A DNA stretch of 64,000 nucleotides, from contig CAZDWJ010000016.1 of assembly GCA_964509195.1 (NCBI GenBank), positions 11,774 through 75,773 on the forward strand. The letters run 5' to 3'. Shown here one piece after another: positions 52,122 to 60,014 of this stretch. This DNA comes from UBA4802 sp964509195. Its GTDB lineage: Bacteria > Spirochaetota > UBA4802 > UB4802. Position 1 is the first letter of the stretch; each line of letters begins with the position of its first letter. The position numbers were made by a program, and so were the translations under genes. The notes under the pieces are model-generated. The model saw nothing but the letters and a program-made list of their open reading frames with translations. It made no database searches and had not been told where the DNA came from.

Positions 52122-53687
52122 CTATGTCCAAACCGGATAAATCTTGTTTTCTTTATATACAAAATCAATACACTGCAAATCAATAAGCCGCTCAACCTCA
52201 CTTGCAATTTCTTCTTTAGAAAATCTTGTCTTTTGCAATAAGTACTCTATAAATTCCTTCTTTGTATCTACTGGAATACCATTTTGAACGCCAGGATAAG
52301 TCTCTATAAGCCTGTCCAGTATCATATCCCGCGCTATTTCAAATGAACGTATATTGCTGATCAATTCCCATTCCTTTTCTGTAAGTTTCTGACCCTGCTT
52401 TTGCTTTTCACCCAGCGATAATATATATGCCTTTATGCTGCCATTGAACCTGTCAACTATCTCATTTATTCTTTCAGCCGTCACCCACGGAGTAACTGAA
52501 ACTGCTCTGTTGGCATCATACAAATCCCAATCATTGGTTAAAATCTCAATCTGATAATAATCTTTCATTTCACGCACTTCTGTACCTGGGAATGGTGCCA
52601 GCACATGGAATCCGTAATTGTCGCTTAACTGTCGGGCAAACTCTAATGTGTTTTGTATAGTTTCTTCTGTTTCACCAGGCAATCCCAGAATGTATGAGGT
52701 CATAGGGCTTATCCCAACCTGCCTGCACATGTCAACTGCCTGTTTACATTTCTCAAGTGTTATCTTTTTTTTGACCTTATCCAGTATTTCCTGATTACCA
52801 CTCTCAATGCCAAAACACAACATGGTGCATCCTGCGTCCCTCATATGTTCAAGCAACTCTACATTTACCGTATCAACACGCGCAAATGCAGTCCACGGAT
52901 GATTAATGCCACGCCGTTTAATTTCCTTACACACCTCAATGCAGCGGCTTTTATTGGAAGTAAATAAATCATCAACAATATTAATCTGTTTAAACTTCAT
53001 TGTCGCAAGCATTGCAAATTCATCAACAACACGGTTGGTGTCAAAATACCGCACCTTCCTGCCCACCATCTTGCTGCCCACACAGAAGATGCAGTTAAAC
53101 GGACAACCACGCGATGTCATCATATTTATGGGGAAACCAAGCGCACGGTATTTTGAAATCTGCACTAAATGCCGCGCAGGATATGGAAGAATATTAATGT
53201 CAGGGATAAAATCCCTATTGGGATTATGAATAATAGCATGGTCGCTGTCCCTATATGAAATACCTGCAATATGTGCATATTCATCTTTATCATAAAGGTG
53301 CGATAGTAACTGGTGAAACGTCAACTCCCCTTCACCACGGACAATCACATCAATAAAATCATGGTGAAGCAGCATATTGTGCGCATCAAACGTTGCATGT
53401 GGCCCACCAAGTACTGTGACCACCTCAGGATTTATTTGCTTATATATCTGTAGAATTGATAACGCTTTCTTGATGTTCATAGTCACACCGGTTGAACCAA
53501 CAACATCCGGTGCAAACGATGACATAACGTTTTGTGCGCGCTTTTCAGAAAACCTATTTACTATGTAATCTTCAATTTTTACTTCAATGCCCTTCTCTTC
53601 CAGATATGCAGCCAGCGCCATAAGCCCAAACGGTGGAGATGGTGATTCTTCAAACGGATATGGTGGATTAATAAGCAGTACCTTCAT
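52122..53687 (-). CDS. B12-binding radical SAM protein
   Basis: The N-terminal cobalamin-binding domain (~residues 1-150: LLINPPYPFEESPSPPFGLMALAAYLEEKGIEVKIEDY, VTVLGGPHATF) is followed by the radical SAM core with the cluster motif SRGCPFNCIFCVGSKM (CxxxCxxC). Downstream core strands read TAFARVDTVNVELLEHMRDAGCTMLCFGIESGNQEILDKVKKKITLEK and SYILGLPGETEETIQNTL. The C-terminal ~130 residues are helical, of unknown role. Such BchE/MiaB-unlike class B enzymes modify lipids, glycans or cofactors. The substrate is not evident. Upstream of it is a gene-poor stretch. Confidence 0.85.
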   Translation of the reverse strand: MKVLLINPPYPFEESPSPPFGLMALAAYLEEKGIEVKIEDYIVNRFSEKRAQNVMSSFAPDVVGSTGVTMNIKKALSILQIYKQINPEVVTVLGGPHATFDAHNMLLHHDFIDVIVRGEGELTFHQLLSHLYDKDEYAHIAGISYRDSDHAIIHNPNRDFIPDINILPYPARHLVQISKYRALGFPINMMTSRGCPFNCIFCVGSKMVGRKVRYFDTNRVVDEFAMLATMKFKQINIVDDLFTSNKSRCIEVCKEIKRRGINHPWTAFARVDTVNVELLEHMRDAGCTMLCFGIESGNQEILDKVKKKITLEKCKQAVDMCRQVGISPMTSYILGLPGETEETIQNTLEFARQLSDNYGFHVLAPFPGTEVREMKDYYQIEILTNDWDLYDANRAVSVTPWVTAERINEIVDRFNGSIKAYILSLGEKQKQGQKLTEKEWELISNIRSFEIARDMILDRLIETYPGVQNGIPVDTKKEFIEYLLQKTRFSKEEIASEVERLIDLQCIDFVYKENKIYPVWT

Positions 53688-54046
53688 AGCGTTCCTTTTA
53701 CTGTTATTTAAAGATTATCAAATTATATGATTAACAAAGACATTATGAAAGCAAACAAATTTTAGCAATATTTTTTTATAAAAATATGCTCTGATTCCAA
53801 TTATGTGTGCGTATCTTTTATCTCACGCAAAGTTTGTTGAGGTCGCAGAGTTCAAGAGATTGGAAAAATCCCATTCCTCTCTTATTCTACGTACTCTGTA
53901 TGATGAATTTCCCTTACGCTCTGACGCTACATTTGTTTTCACCTCAACCAACACACTATTTTACTGTTGATTTTAAACAAATCTCTGGCTTGTGATTTTT
54001 GAATATCATTTATTTATATATATTTATTAAAATTTATATATTTTAA
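53688..54046. other. Gene-free stretch with dispersed phrase
   Basis: Contains CTCACGCAAAGTTTGTTGAG and GTCGCAGAGTTCAAGAG (about 53820-53858), the reverse of the type of phrase seen at ~3943-3965. The remainder is AT-rich with a weak ORF only. Confidence 0.5.
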
Positions 54047-54075
54047 TTGACAATATGGTGTACTCCGCGTATGCT
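54047..54075 (+). promoter_or_regulatory. Candidate sigma-70 promoter for acyl-CoA synthetase
   Basis: TTGACA (54047-54052), 17-bp spacer, TATGCT (54070-54075), about 43 bp before ATG 54118. The spacer contains GTGTACTCCGCG, related to the direct repeats at 33.6 kb. Confidence 0.6.
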
Positions 54076-54117
54076 TAACTAAAGTATAATTATTTTAAAA
54101 ATGCGATGAGGTACTGT

Positions 54118-55935
54118 ATGCTGTCAGATTATAATTACAATACACATACTGTTTTAGACATTTTTAAAGATGGCGTAAAGGAATATGGCAATAAAGTGCT
54201 ATTGAACCGTCACAATGGCACACAGTGGGAATCTTTTACCTGGAATCAGGTTGATGTAATGGTTAAAGCGTTAGCATCGTATTTCATTGAATTAGGAATA
54301 AAACCTGGTAACGTTGTCTCAATCTATTCAGAAAACCGCCCGGAATGGGCAATTGCCGATCTTGCAACGCTTTCAATTGGTGGAATTGATGCAGCAATTT
54401 ACCCAACAAATTCTACCTCTGAAGCTGCATACATTCTAAAAGATTCTTCATCTGTTGTGTGCGTGTGCTCATCAAAATTTCAAGCAGATAATGTCCTTTC
54501 TAAAAAAAGTGAATTGCCAAACCTAAAGAAAATTATCGTATGCGATGATCTCCATTATGATGATGGACTGGTCATCACATTTAAAGAAGCAATACAAAAA
54601 GGTAATGCAAAATTACATTTAGAAGAGATAGATACGCGGACAAAGAATATAAAACCAGACGATGTTATGACACTAATTTATACTTCTGGGACCACAGGCG
54701 ATCCAAAAGGCGTAATGCTAACACATAAAAATATTATGTTTATCTGCCTGACATTCAACAAAGCAGAAGATTTGCCCCAAGGTTTTATTCACCTGTCGCT
54801 TCTACCCCTTTCGCATTCGGTTGAACGCACTATGGATTATTACAGCGTTCTGGAACTTGGTGCTGTCATTTATTACAGTCGTGGCACAGAATACTTTGCT
54901 GAAGAACTAAAAGAAATTCGACCACAATGCGATATCTTAGTCCCCAGAGTATTTGAAAAAATCTACAACGGAGTCATGGCAAAAGTAAAAGAAATGCCTG
55001 AGAAAAAACAAAAGGTATTTAACTGGGCACTATCGGTAGGACTACAGGCAGCACCATATTTTATGGCTGCAAAACGAAAACCACCGCTACTGGCGCTGAA
55101 ATATGCAATTGCCGACAAGCTCATTTTCTCAAAATTAAAAAATGCACTTGGCCTTGATCGTATTATCTGCTGGGGAGCTGCCGGAGCACCACTGGCAAAA
55201 GAAATACATGATTTCTTCTGGGCAATGAATATACAGGTACGCAAAGGATATGGCTTAACAGAAACTTCGCCGGTACTGGCTGTTGACGGATCACCCAAAT
55301 TGCGTCCCGTAAAATCTGACGGATGGATATCACCATTCCCTGAAACACAGATAAAAATTGCTGACGACGGCGAAATCCTTGCCAAAGGTCCTCAATTGAT
55401 GAAAGGGTATCTCAATAAGCCTGAAGCAACAAAGGAAATGTTCACTGAAGATGGCTGGATCAAAACAGGTGATATTGGTGTCCTTGACAATGAAGGGTAC
55501 CTTAAAATTACTGACCGTAAAAAAGACATTATTGTCACTGCTGGTGGCAAGAATATCGCACCACAGGTTATTGAATCACGTTTCCTCATCCATCCCTTTG
55601 TTGAGCAGGTAGCCATTGTTGGCGATGCGCGAAAATACATCGTTGCACTGATTGTGCCTAATTTTGACACACTAAAACAATGGGCAGCTGCCCAGAGCAT
55701 AACTACAACAAGCAACAGCGAACTGGTGAAACACCCTGAAGTACGCAAAAAATATGAATCGGTTGTGAATGAAGTAAATCAGGAATTTGGCAGAGTGGAA
55801 CAGGTTAAACACTTTACTCTCCTTGATCAGCCATTCTCTCAGGAAACAGGCGAATTGACACCAACACTCAAAGTTAAGCGCAAAGTCATACAGAAAAAAT
55901 ATGCAGATTTAATTGAAGAAATGTATAAAGAATAA
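54118..55935 (+). CDS. Long-chain acyl-CoA synthetase
   Basis: AMP-forming ligase activating fatty acids. Motifs: MTLIYTSGTTGDPKGVMLTHKN (P-loop), GYGLTETSPVL (A5), GWIKTGDIGVLDNEGYLKITDRKKDIIVTAGGKNIAPQVIE (A7-A8 hinge and Lys region). Length ~605 residues, as in FadD15/AAE-type long-chain enzymes. ATG 54118 has GAGG at good distance; ATG 54106 is a second choice. It lies just upstream of the TetR lipid-exporter operon, separated by a MITE, which supports a link to lipid metabolism. Confidence 0.93.
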   Translation: MLSDYNYNTHTVLDIFKDGVKEYGNKVLLNRHNGTQWESFTWNQVDVMVKALASYFIELGIKPGNVVSIYSENRPEWAIADLATLSIGGIDAAIYPTNSTSEAAYILKDSSSVVCVCSSKFQADNVLSKKSELPNLKKIIVCDDLHYDDGLVITFKEAIQKGNAKLHLEEIDTRTKNIKPDDVMTLIYTSGTTGDPKGVMLTHKNIMFICLTFNKAEDLPQGFIHLSLLPLSHSVERTMDYYSVLELGAVIYYSRGTEYFAEELKEIRPQCDILVPRVFEKIYNGVMAKVKEMPEKKQKVFNWALSVGLQAAPYFMAAKRKPPLLALKYAIADKLIFSKLKNALGLDRIICWGAAGAPLAKEIHDFFWAMNIQVRKGYGLTETSPVLAVDGSPKLRPVKSDGWISPFPETQIKIADDGEILAKGPQLMKGYLNKPEATKEMFTEDGWIKTGDIGVLDNEGYLKITDRKKDIIVTAGGKNIAPQVIESRFLIHPFVEQVAIVGDARKYIVALIVPNFDTLKQWAAAQSITTTSNSELVKHPEVRKKYESVVNEVNQEFGRVEQVKHFTLLDQPFSQETGELTPTLKVKRKVIQKKYADLIEEMYKE

Positions 55936-55940
55936 AATTA

Positions 55941-56088
55941 AGGCTGTCCTAAAAGTCGTTTCGATGCAAATTTCGCTGCGCTCATTGAGTAATTTTGCCA
56001 CAAAATATAGCAAAATTGTATCTAAATGAGCGCATTATAAAATACACTCTATGCGAAATTTACTCAACGATCACTTTTTGGACAGCCT
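55941..56088. mobile_element. 148-bp MITE with GGCTGTCC ends
   Basis: Terminal inverted repeats AGGCTGTCCTAAAAGT and ACTTTTTGGACAGCCT bound 148 bp without a coding frame. The inner part also has a large inverted repeat (TTCGCTGCGCTCATT... / ...AATGAGCGCATT). The GGCTGTCCxAAAAGT end is a common IS-type terminus, so a related transposase elsewhere in the genome is expected. It lies between the acyl-CoA synthetase and the tetR promoter. Confidence 0.85.
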
Positions 56089-56144
56089 AATCAATATGCT
56101 CTGACCCCAATTTCTATTTTTTTAAAAATTTCACACTCTATCTA

Positions 56145-56173
56145 TTGACGAAAACTGAATTTATTGCTATATT
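56145..56173 (+). promoter_or_regulatory. Sigma-70 promoter of the tetR operon
   Basis: TTGACG (56145-56150), 17-bp spacer, TATATT (56168-56173). Confidence 0.8.
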
Positions 56174-56180
56174 GGCAAGT

Positions 56181-56192
56181 ACGAACGTTCGT
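56181..56192. promoter_or_regulatory. Palindromic operator, likely TetR site
   Basis: ACGAACGTTCGT is a perfect 12-bp palindrome, 7 bp after the -10 box, at or near the transcription start. ACGAACGTTCGT-like boxes are usual targets of FadR/AcrR-type TetR repressors, so self-repression by the adjacent gene is likely. Confidence 0.8.
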
Positions 56193-56205
56193 TCAGAGGT
56201 GAAGT

Positions 56206-56799
56206 ATGAGCAATATAATTATCGAAAAACGACAGCAGATCCTTACTGTGGCTAAAGAACTCTTTGCAACAAAAGGCTATTCTGCAACCGGAATTCGTGA
56301 GATAGCTGAAAAGGCGGGGCTGTCGCTAGGCAATTTTTACAATTATTTCAAGAACAAGGAAGACCTTTTTACCTGCCTTCTTGACCCCGATATAATGATT
56401 GAACATATCGACGAAATCAAAAAAATGATCAACGATCAATTTCCTTCAAATTTTAGTGATATCATCAAAACCGTAAAAAGCCTTGTTGACAGAGATTTCC
56501 AGAAGTTCAGGCTCATATTCATAGACCTCACCGAATTCAATGGTAAGCATACCGAAAAGATACTGGAAAGAATTATCAAAGAAACAACTGAAACATTTGA
56601 TGAAAATCTTAAAAATACTATTGTTGGCAAAATAATTAAGGATGATGACTATCAGTTTTATATCAAATCATTTGTAATTTCTTTGCTTTCGCTTCTTGTT
56701 ATTGGCAAACTACTTCCGTCGGTTAATTTCAGCGAAAAATCCGATGAATACATTGCAGAGAAGCTCTCCAATGTTATACTGAATGGGATTTTACTATGA
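56206..56799 (+). CDS. TetR-family repressor
   Basis: The N-terminal HTH is QQILTVAKELFATKGYSATGIREIAEKAGLSLGNFYNYFKNKEDLFTCLL (residues ~10-58); the ligand-binding part (60-197) is variable and helical. GAGGTGA lies 4-8 bp before the ATG. The gene is first in the operon and its stop overlaps the next start (ATGA). The operator and downstream lipid-type exporter suggest control by an acyl or other hydrophobic ligand (inference). Confidence 0.93.
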   Translation: MSNIIIEKRQQILTVAKELFATKGYSATGIREIAEKAGLSLGNFYNYFKNKEDLFTCLLDPDIMIEHIDEIKKMINDQFPSNFSDIIKTVKSLVDRDFQKFRLIFIDLTEFNGKHTEKILERIIKETTETFDENLKNTIVGKIIKDDDYQFYIKSFVISLLSLLVIGKLLPSVNFSEKSDEYIAEKLSNVILNGILL

Positions 56800-58223
56800 G
56801 CTATCGGTCATACATAATTTTATGGGCGATAGTTACTATGGTAACAGGTCAGGTTGCCTTTGCACAGGAACCATTCAGCTTGCTAACCGTTGAAGACAAG
56901 CCAGCATTAAGCATTAACGGTTTTGTGGAAATTGACACCACCACATCCACCTACCCCCACCAGGAAATTGCCGACATTTTTAAAAAAGATGAACTGAAAG
57001 TACACACCACCATAAAATATGGGAAAGACACATTCTATTTTTACACTAACAGCAATGCATATCTTTTACCAAACCTGATACACGAAAATGTTAATCCTCA
57101 GTACACATATTCATCCAAAAATGAAATATTGCGAAACGGCACACTGACATCACCCAACGCAGAAATTAATTTCCGTGAATGCTATGTTAACTGGGAAATT
57201 GGCTCTGTGCGCATCAGAGCGGGCAACCAGATTTTTGCATGGGGCACAGCTGACGCGTTTAACCCAACATCCTACTTTAATCCTTACGACCTTCGCGAAT
57301 TCCTTTTTAAAGATGAAGACACCGAAATGAGAATGGGCGTGCCAGCGCTGTCGATGCTGCTAACGCTTGGTAATGACTCTCTTGAGCTTGTTGTAACCCC
57401 GCTGCATGTTCCGCTGCGATTGCCTTCGCAAGGTTCATTCTGGCAACTGAATGTGAAAGAAGGCCCATTCCCGGTAACTATCGCACAACCTAAAGCGTTA
57501 GACCCTACTATAGCCAATGCAGGCATTGGTGCACGGTACTACCACAACATTGCAGGTTTTGACGTGCACCTGAGCGCATACCACGGTCCTGATACTATAG
57601 CCTATCTTTTGCCTGTAAAAACCATACTTGAGCCAAACAAACCTGTTTCAATTTTGGTGCAGCCAGAGTATGCAATAGTAAACATGGCAGGCTCTGCAAT
57701 TTCAAAGGCATACAAAGATTTTGTATTCCAGGTTGAGGCTGTGTATTCACCTGATAAAACCGGTGTTGTGGATGTTGATTTGAATAACCTAAGCGCTCTA
57801 CAGCTTTCAACGCTTCTGCCCTACAACACGCGTAAAAGCCATTTTGTAACGTACTCAGCAGGCTTTAACTATTTTATTCCCATTCGCGATTATTTCAAAG
57901 AGCATGAAGGACAATGTGTGTTCACCTTTGAATGGAGCCAGTCACAGTTTTTTGACAACACGCTCATGAAGCCAATGTTATCCGATATTGTTGTTCTGCG
58001 TTTGCAGGATAGCTTTTTCAATGACAAACTTGATGTAACCATTAGCTCATTTATTGAAACAAAGACTAATAGTTATATGCTTATGCCACGCATTCGTTGC
58101 CGCTTTGATAGTGGACTACGCTTCGAAATAACATATATTTATTTATATATGACACACAAATCATATTTTGCTCTCTACAACAACAATGATTGCGTGATAG
58201 GGAGGATCAGCTATGAGTTCTAA
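56796..58223 (+). CDS. Outer-membrane beta-barrel protein (DUF1302-like)
   Basis: 475 residues with a signal peptide (SYIILWAIVTMVTGQVAFA) and a barrel-like body ending in phenylalanine (GRISYEF). RIRAGNQIFAWGTADAFNPTSYFNPYDLREFLFKDEDTEMRMGVPALSMLLTLGNDSLELVVTP resembles the DUF1302 pattern 'GrQ...WG..D.fnp.d.....'. DUF1302 proteins are often encoded next to HpnN-type RND exporters and DUF1329/LolA-like proteins. It may be the outer-membrane part of that system. ATGA overlap with tetR. The signal peptide is encoded over a GCGATAGTTACT word (56826). Confidence 0.7.
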   Translation: MSYRSYIILWAIVTMVTGQVAFAQEPFSLLTVEDKPALSINGFVEIDTTTSTYPHQEIADIFKKDELKVHTTIKYGKDTFYFYTNSNAYLLPNLIHENVNPQYTYSSKNEILRNGTLTSPNAEINFRECYVNWEIGSVRIRAGNQIFAWGTADAFNPTSYFNPYDLREFLFKDEDTEMRMGVPALSMLLTLGNDSLELVVTPLHVPLRLPSQGSFWQLNVKEGPFPVTIAQPKALDPTIANAGIGARYYHNIAGFDVHLSAYHGPDTIAYLLPVKTILEPNKPVSILVQPEYAIVNMAGSAISKAYKDFVFQVEAVYSPDKTGVVDVDLNNLSALQLSTLLPYNTRKSHFVTYSAGFNYFIPIRDYFKEHEGQCVFTFEWSQSQFFDNTLMKPMLSDIVVLRLQDSFFNDKLDVTISSFIETKTNSYMLMPRIRCRFDSGLRFEITYIYLYMTHKSYFALYNNNDCVIGRISYEF

Positions 58224-59946
58224 AAATATATTCTGGGCGATAGTTACTGTAATAGGACTAGCCTCATGTGGAGCACTACAAGAAGAGCATACAGCCATTG
58301 CCGGCTCTGTTACCGTTGATGAAGCAATTACACGAAATGTAGATGCACCTGTATTTGTTGCCCTTGCCAAAGACAGCGACATGGAAGCTATACAAAAAGA
58401 TCCTGCCAACACCATTATAGCCGTTATACACACCGATATGGCAGGTTCGTATTCAATTGAATGCAAAGACTACGGAATTAAAGCGGGAGATGAGATTTTC
58501 CTTTTTGCATTTGTAGATAATGATTACACTGGTGGCATACCTTTTCCCACACCCGGTGATGCAGTGGGATTTTACTCTAACGGCTTCAAGCTTTCATATA
58601 CTGTTGGTATTGATGGGCAGGCTGATATCTTCATAAACAGGCAACAGTATGATTTTGATGCAACAATAATTGGAATACTTGACGGCACTGAAAGTGGGAA
58701 TGTAATCCTGATTGCCTATACTGGCGATTTCAACTCAAGCAACTTTTCAGACATTGACATTGACGCGGTTATTGGTTACAAAAAGCTTGCAAAGCCGGCA
58801 TATCCCATTAGTTTTTCTATTCCTGTGATGCCGTACGGATACAATGTCCCTGTTGGCGGAGTGTATGTGATAGCATTGCTTGATGCAAACAGTAACGGCA
58901 TTCCCGATGAAGGCGACAAAATTGGTTTTGCCGTTGATCCGGGGAGCAACACACCGGTAGCGTTAACGGTTACGCAGGGAGTGGTTTCAGCTTCTACAAT
59001 TAAGTTCCTTATGCCAATCTATGGTGAGCCACAAACAGGTGAACCACCACTCACCATCACAGGCCAATTTGACGCTCCCCAAGGATATAGCTCTGACCCC
59101 GCTAGCAAACCTATATTTATAGTGGTAGCTAAAGGCTCTGACCCTAATGAGGTCTTTGCCAATATTAAAAACCTCAACACCCAGACATTTGACTTCACCC
59201 GCGTACAACAGGGCCAAAACACCTTTGCTCTGACCCTCTCACGCAGCAAGTTTACCCCTGGTGATTCTGCGTTTATATTTGCACTGTGGGATAGGGATTA
59301 TGAAAGTGGACTGCCAAATGCAACTGAGGTTGATAAATTGGGATTTGTCATGAATAAAAGCAATTTTGCGTATACCGTGACATTGCAGGAGGGTACTAAC
59401 CAGTTGGTGAAAAGTGGTGATCAATACCTATTCAATGGACAAAATGGGTTTTCATTTGCACTTAACAGGAATATATATAACCGCAATGCTGCTATACGTT
59501 TTCAGCTTGAAAAGGGAAGCTTGAATGATACCCAATTTGCAAATGGAACAAAAGTACTATGCGTTGCAGTATATGAAACAAATGATATTGCACAGCAATT
59601 TTTACAAAATGGAACATATAATCTTGATTTGGACAAGATAATTGCCAGTACTACTGTACGGGTACATCGCCCATCAGGGTCTACTACTATATACTACACT
59701 ATGCCGGTTATGCCCGCACTGCTAGAATCTATTCCTGCAACACAAGATGGAGAGCTTTTTTTAGATAACGTTTGGGTACTGGCAGTGCTGGACAGCAATG
59801 GAAATGGTAAACCTGATGATGGCGAAAGAATAGGCTTTTATTGGGGATATTTAATTATATATTATCCAATAAAATTACCTTCACCACTGGGAGATGGCAC
59901 TACGATTTTGAATAAAACAGTGCGATTTTCAAGTTATAGTTATTAA
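58213..59946 (+). CDS. Large lipoprotein with repeated D-x-N-x-N-G domains
   Basis: Overlaps the previous gene by 11 bp. Lipobox IGLASC (Cys19). The 577 residues contain at least four similar units (~100-140 residues each). Each unit has a 'PVFVALAKxSD' or 'PIFIVVAKGSDP' strand, and a Ca-binding-like turn: AFVDNDYTGGIPFPTPGDAVGF, LLDANSNGIPDEGDKIGF, LWDRDYESGLPNATEVDKLGF, VLDSNGNGKPDDGERIGF. DxDxDG-type turns suggest calcium. Three GCTCTGACC words fall within 59090-59240. It is probably on the outer-membrane surface or in the periplasm; no named family. Confidence 0.72.
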   Translation: MSSKNIFWAIVTVIGLASCGALQEEHTAIAGSVTVDEAITRNVDAPVFVALAKDSDMEAIQKDPANTIIAVIHTDMAGSYSIECKDYGIKAGDEIFLFAFVDNDYTGGIPFPTPGDAVGFYSNGFKLSYTVGIDGQADIFINRQQYDFDATIIGILDGTESGNVILIAYTGDFNSSNFSDIDIDAVIGYKKLAKPAYPISFSIPVMPYGYNVPVGGVYVIALLDANSNGIPDEGDKIGFAVDPGSNTPVALTVTQGVVSASTIKFLMPIYGEPQTGEPPLTITGQFDAPQGYSSDPASKPIFIVVAKGSDPNEVFANIKNLNTQTFDFTRVQQGQNTFALTLSRSKFTPGDSAFIFALWDRDYESGLPNATEVDKLGFVMNKSNFAYTVTLQEGTNQLVKSGDQYLFNGQNGFSFALNRNIYNRNAAIRFQLEKGSLNDTQFANGTKVLCVAVYETNDIAQQFLQNGTYNLDLDKIIASTTVRVHRPSGSTTIYYTMPVMPALLESIPATQDGELFLDNVWVLAVLDSNGNGKPDDGERIGFYWGYLIIYYPIKLPSPLGDGTTILNKTVRFSSYSY

Positions 59947-60014
59947 TCTTTTTAAAAGGAATTTATAATTTTGGCAAAATCAATATCTCAAAATAACAAT
60001 AAAAAGGAAATAGT

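Noticed and set aside
53807..53995. Small rightward ORF before the acyl-CoA synthetase
   Set aside because: No ribosome-binding site, low-complexity content, and it overlaps a dispersed non-coding phrase.
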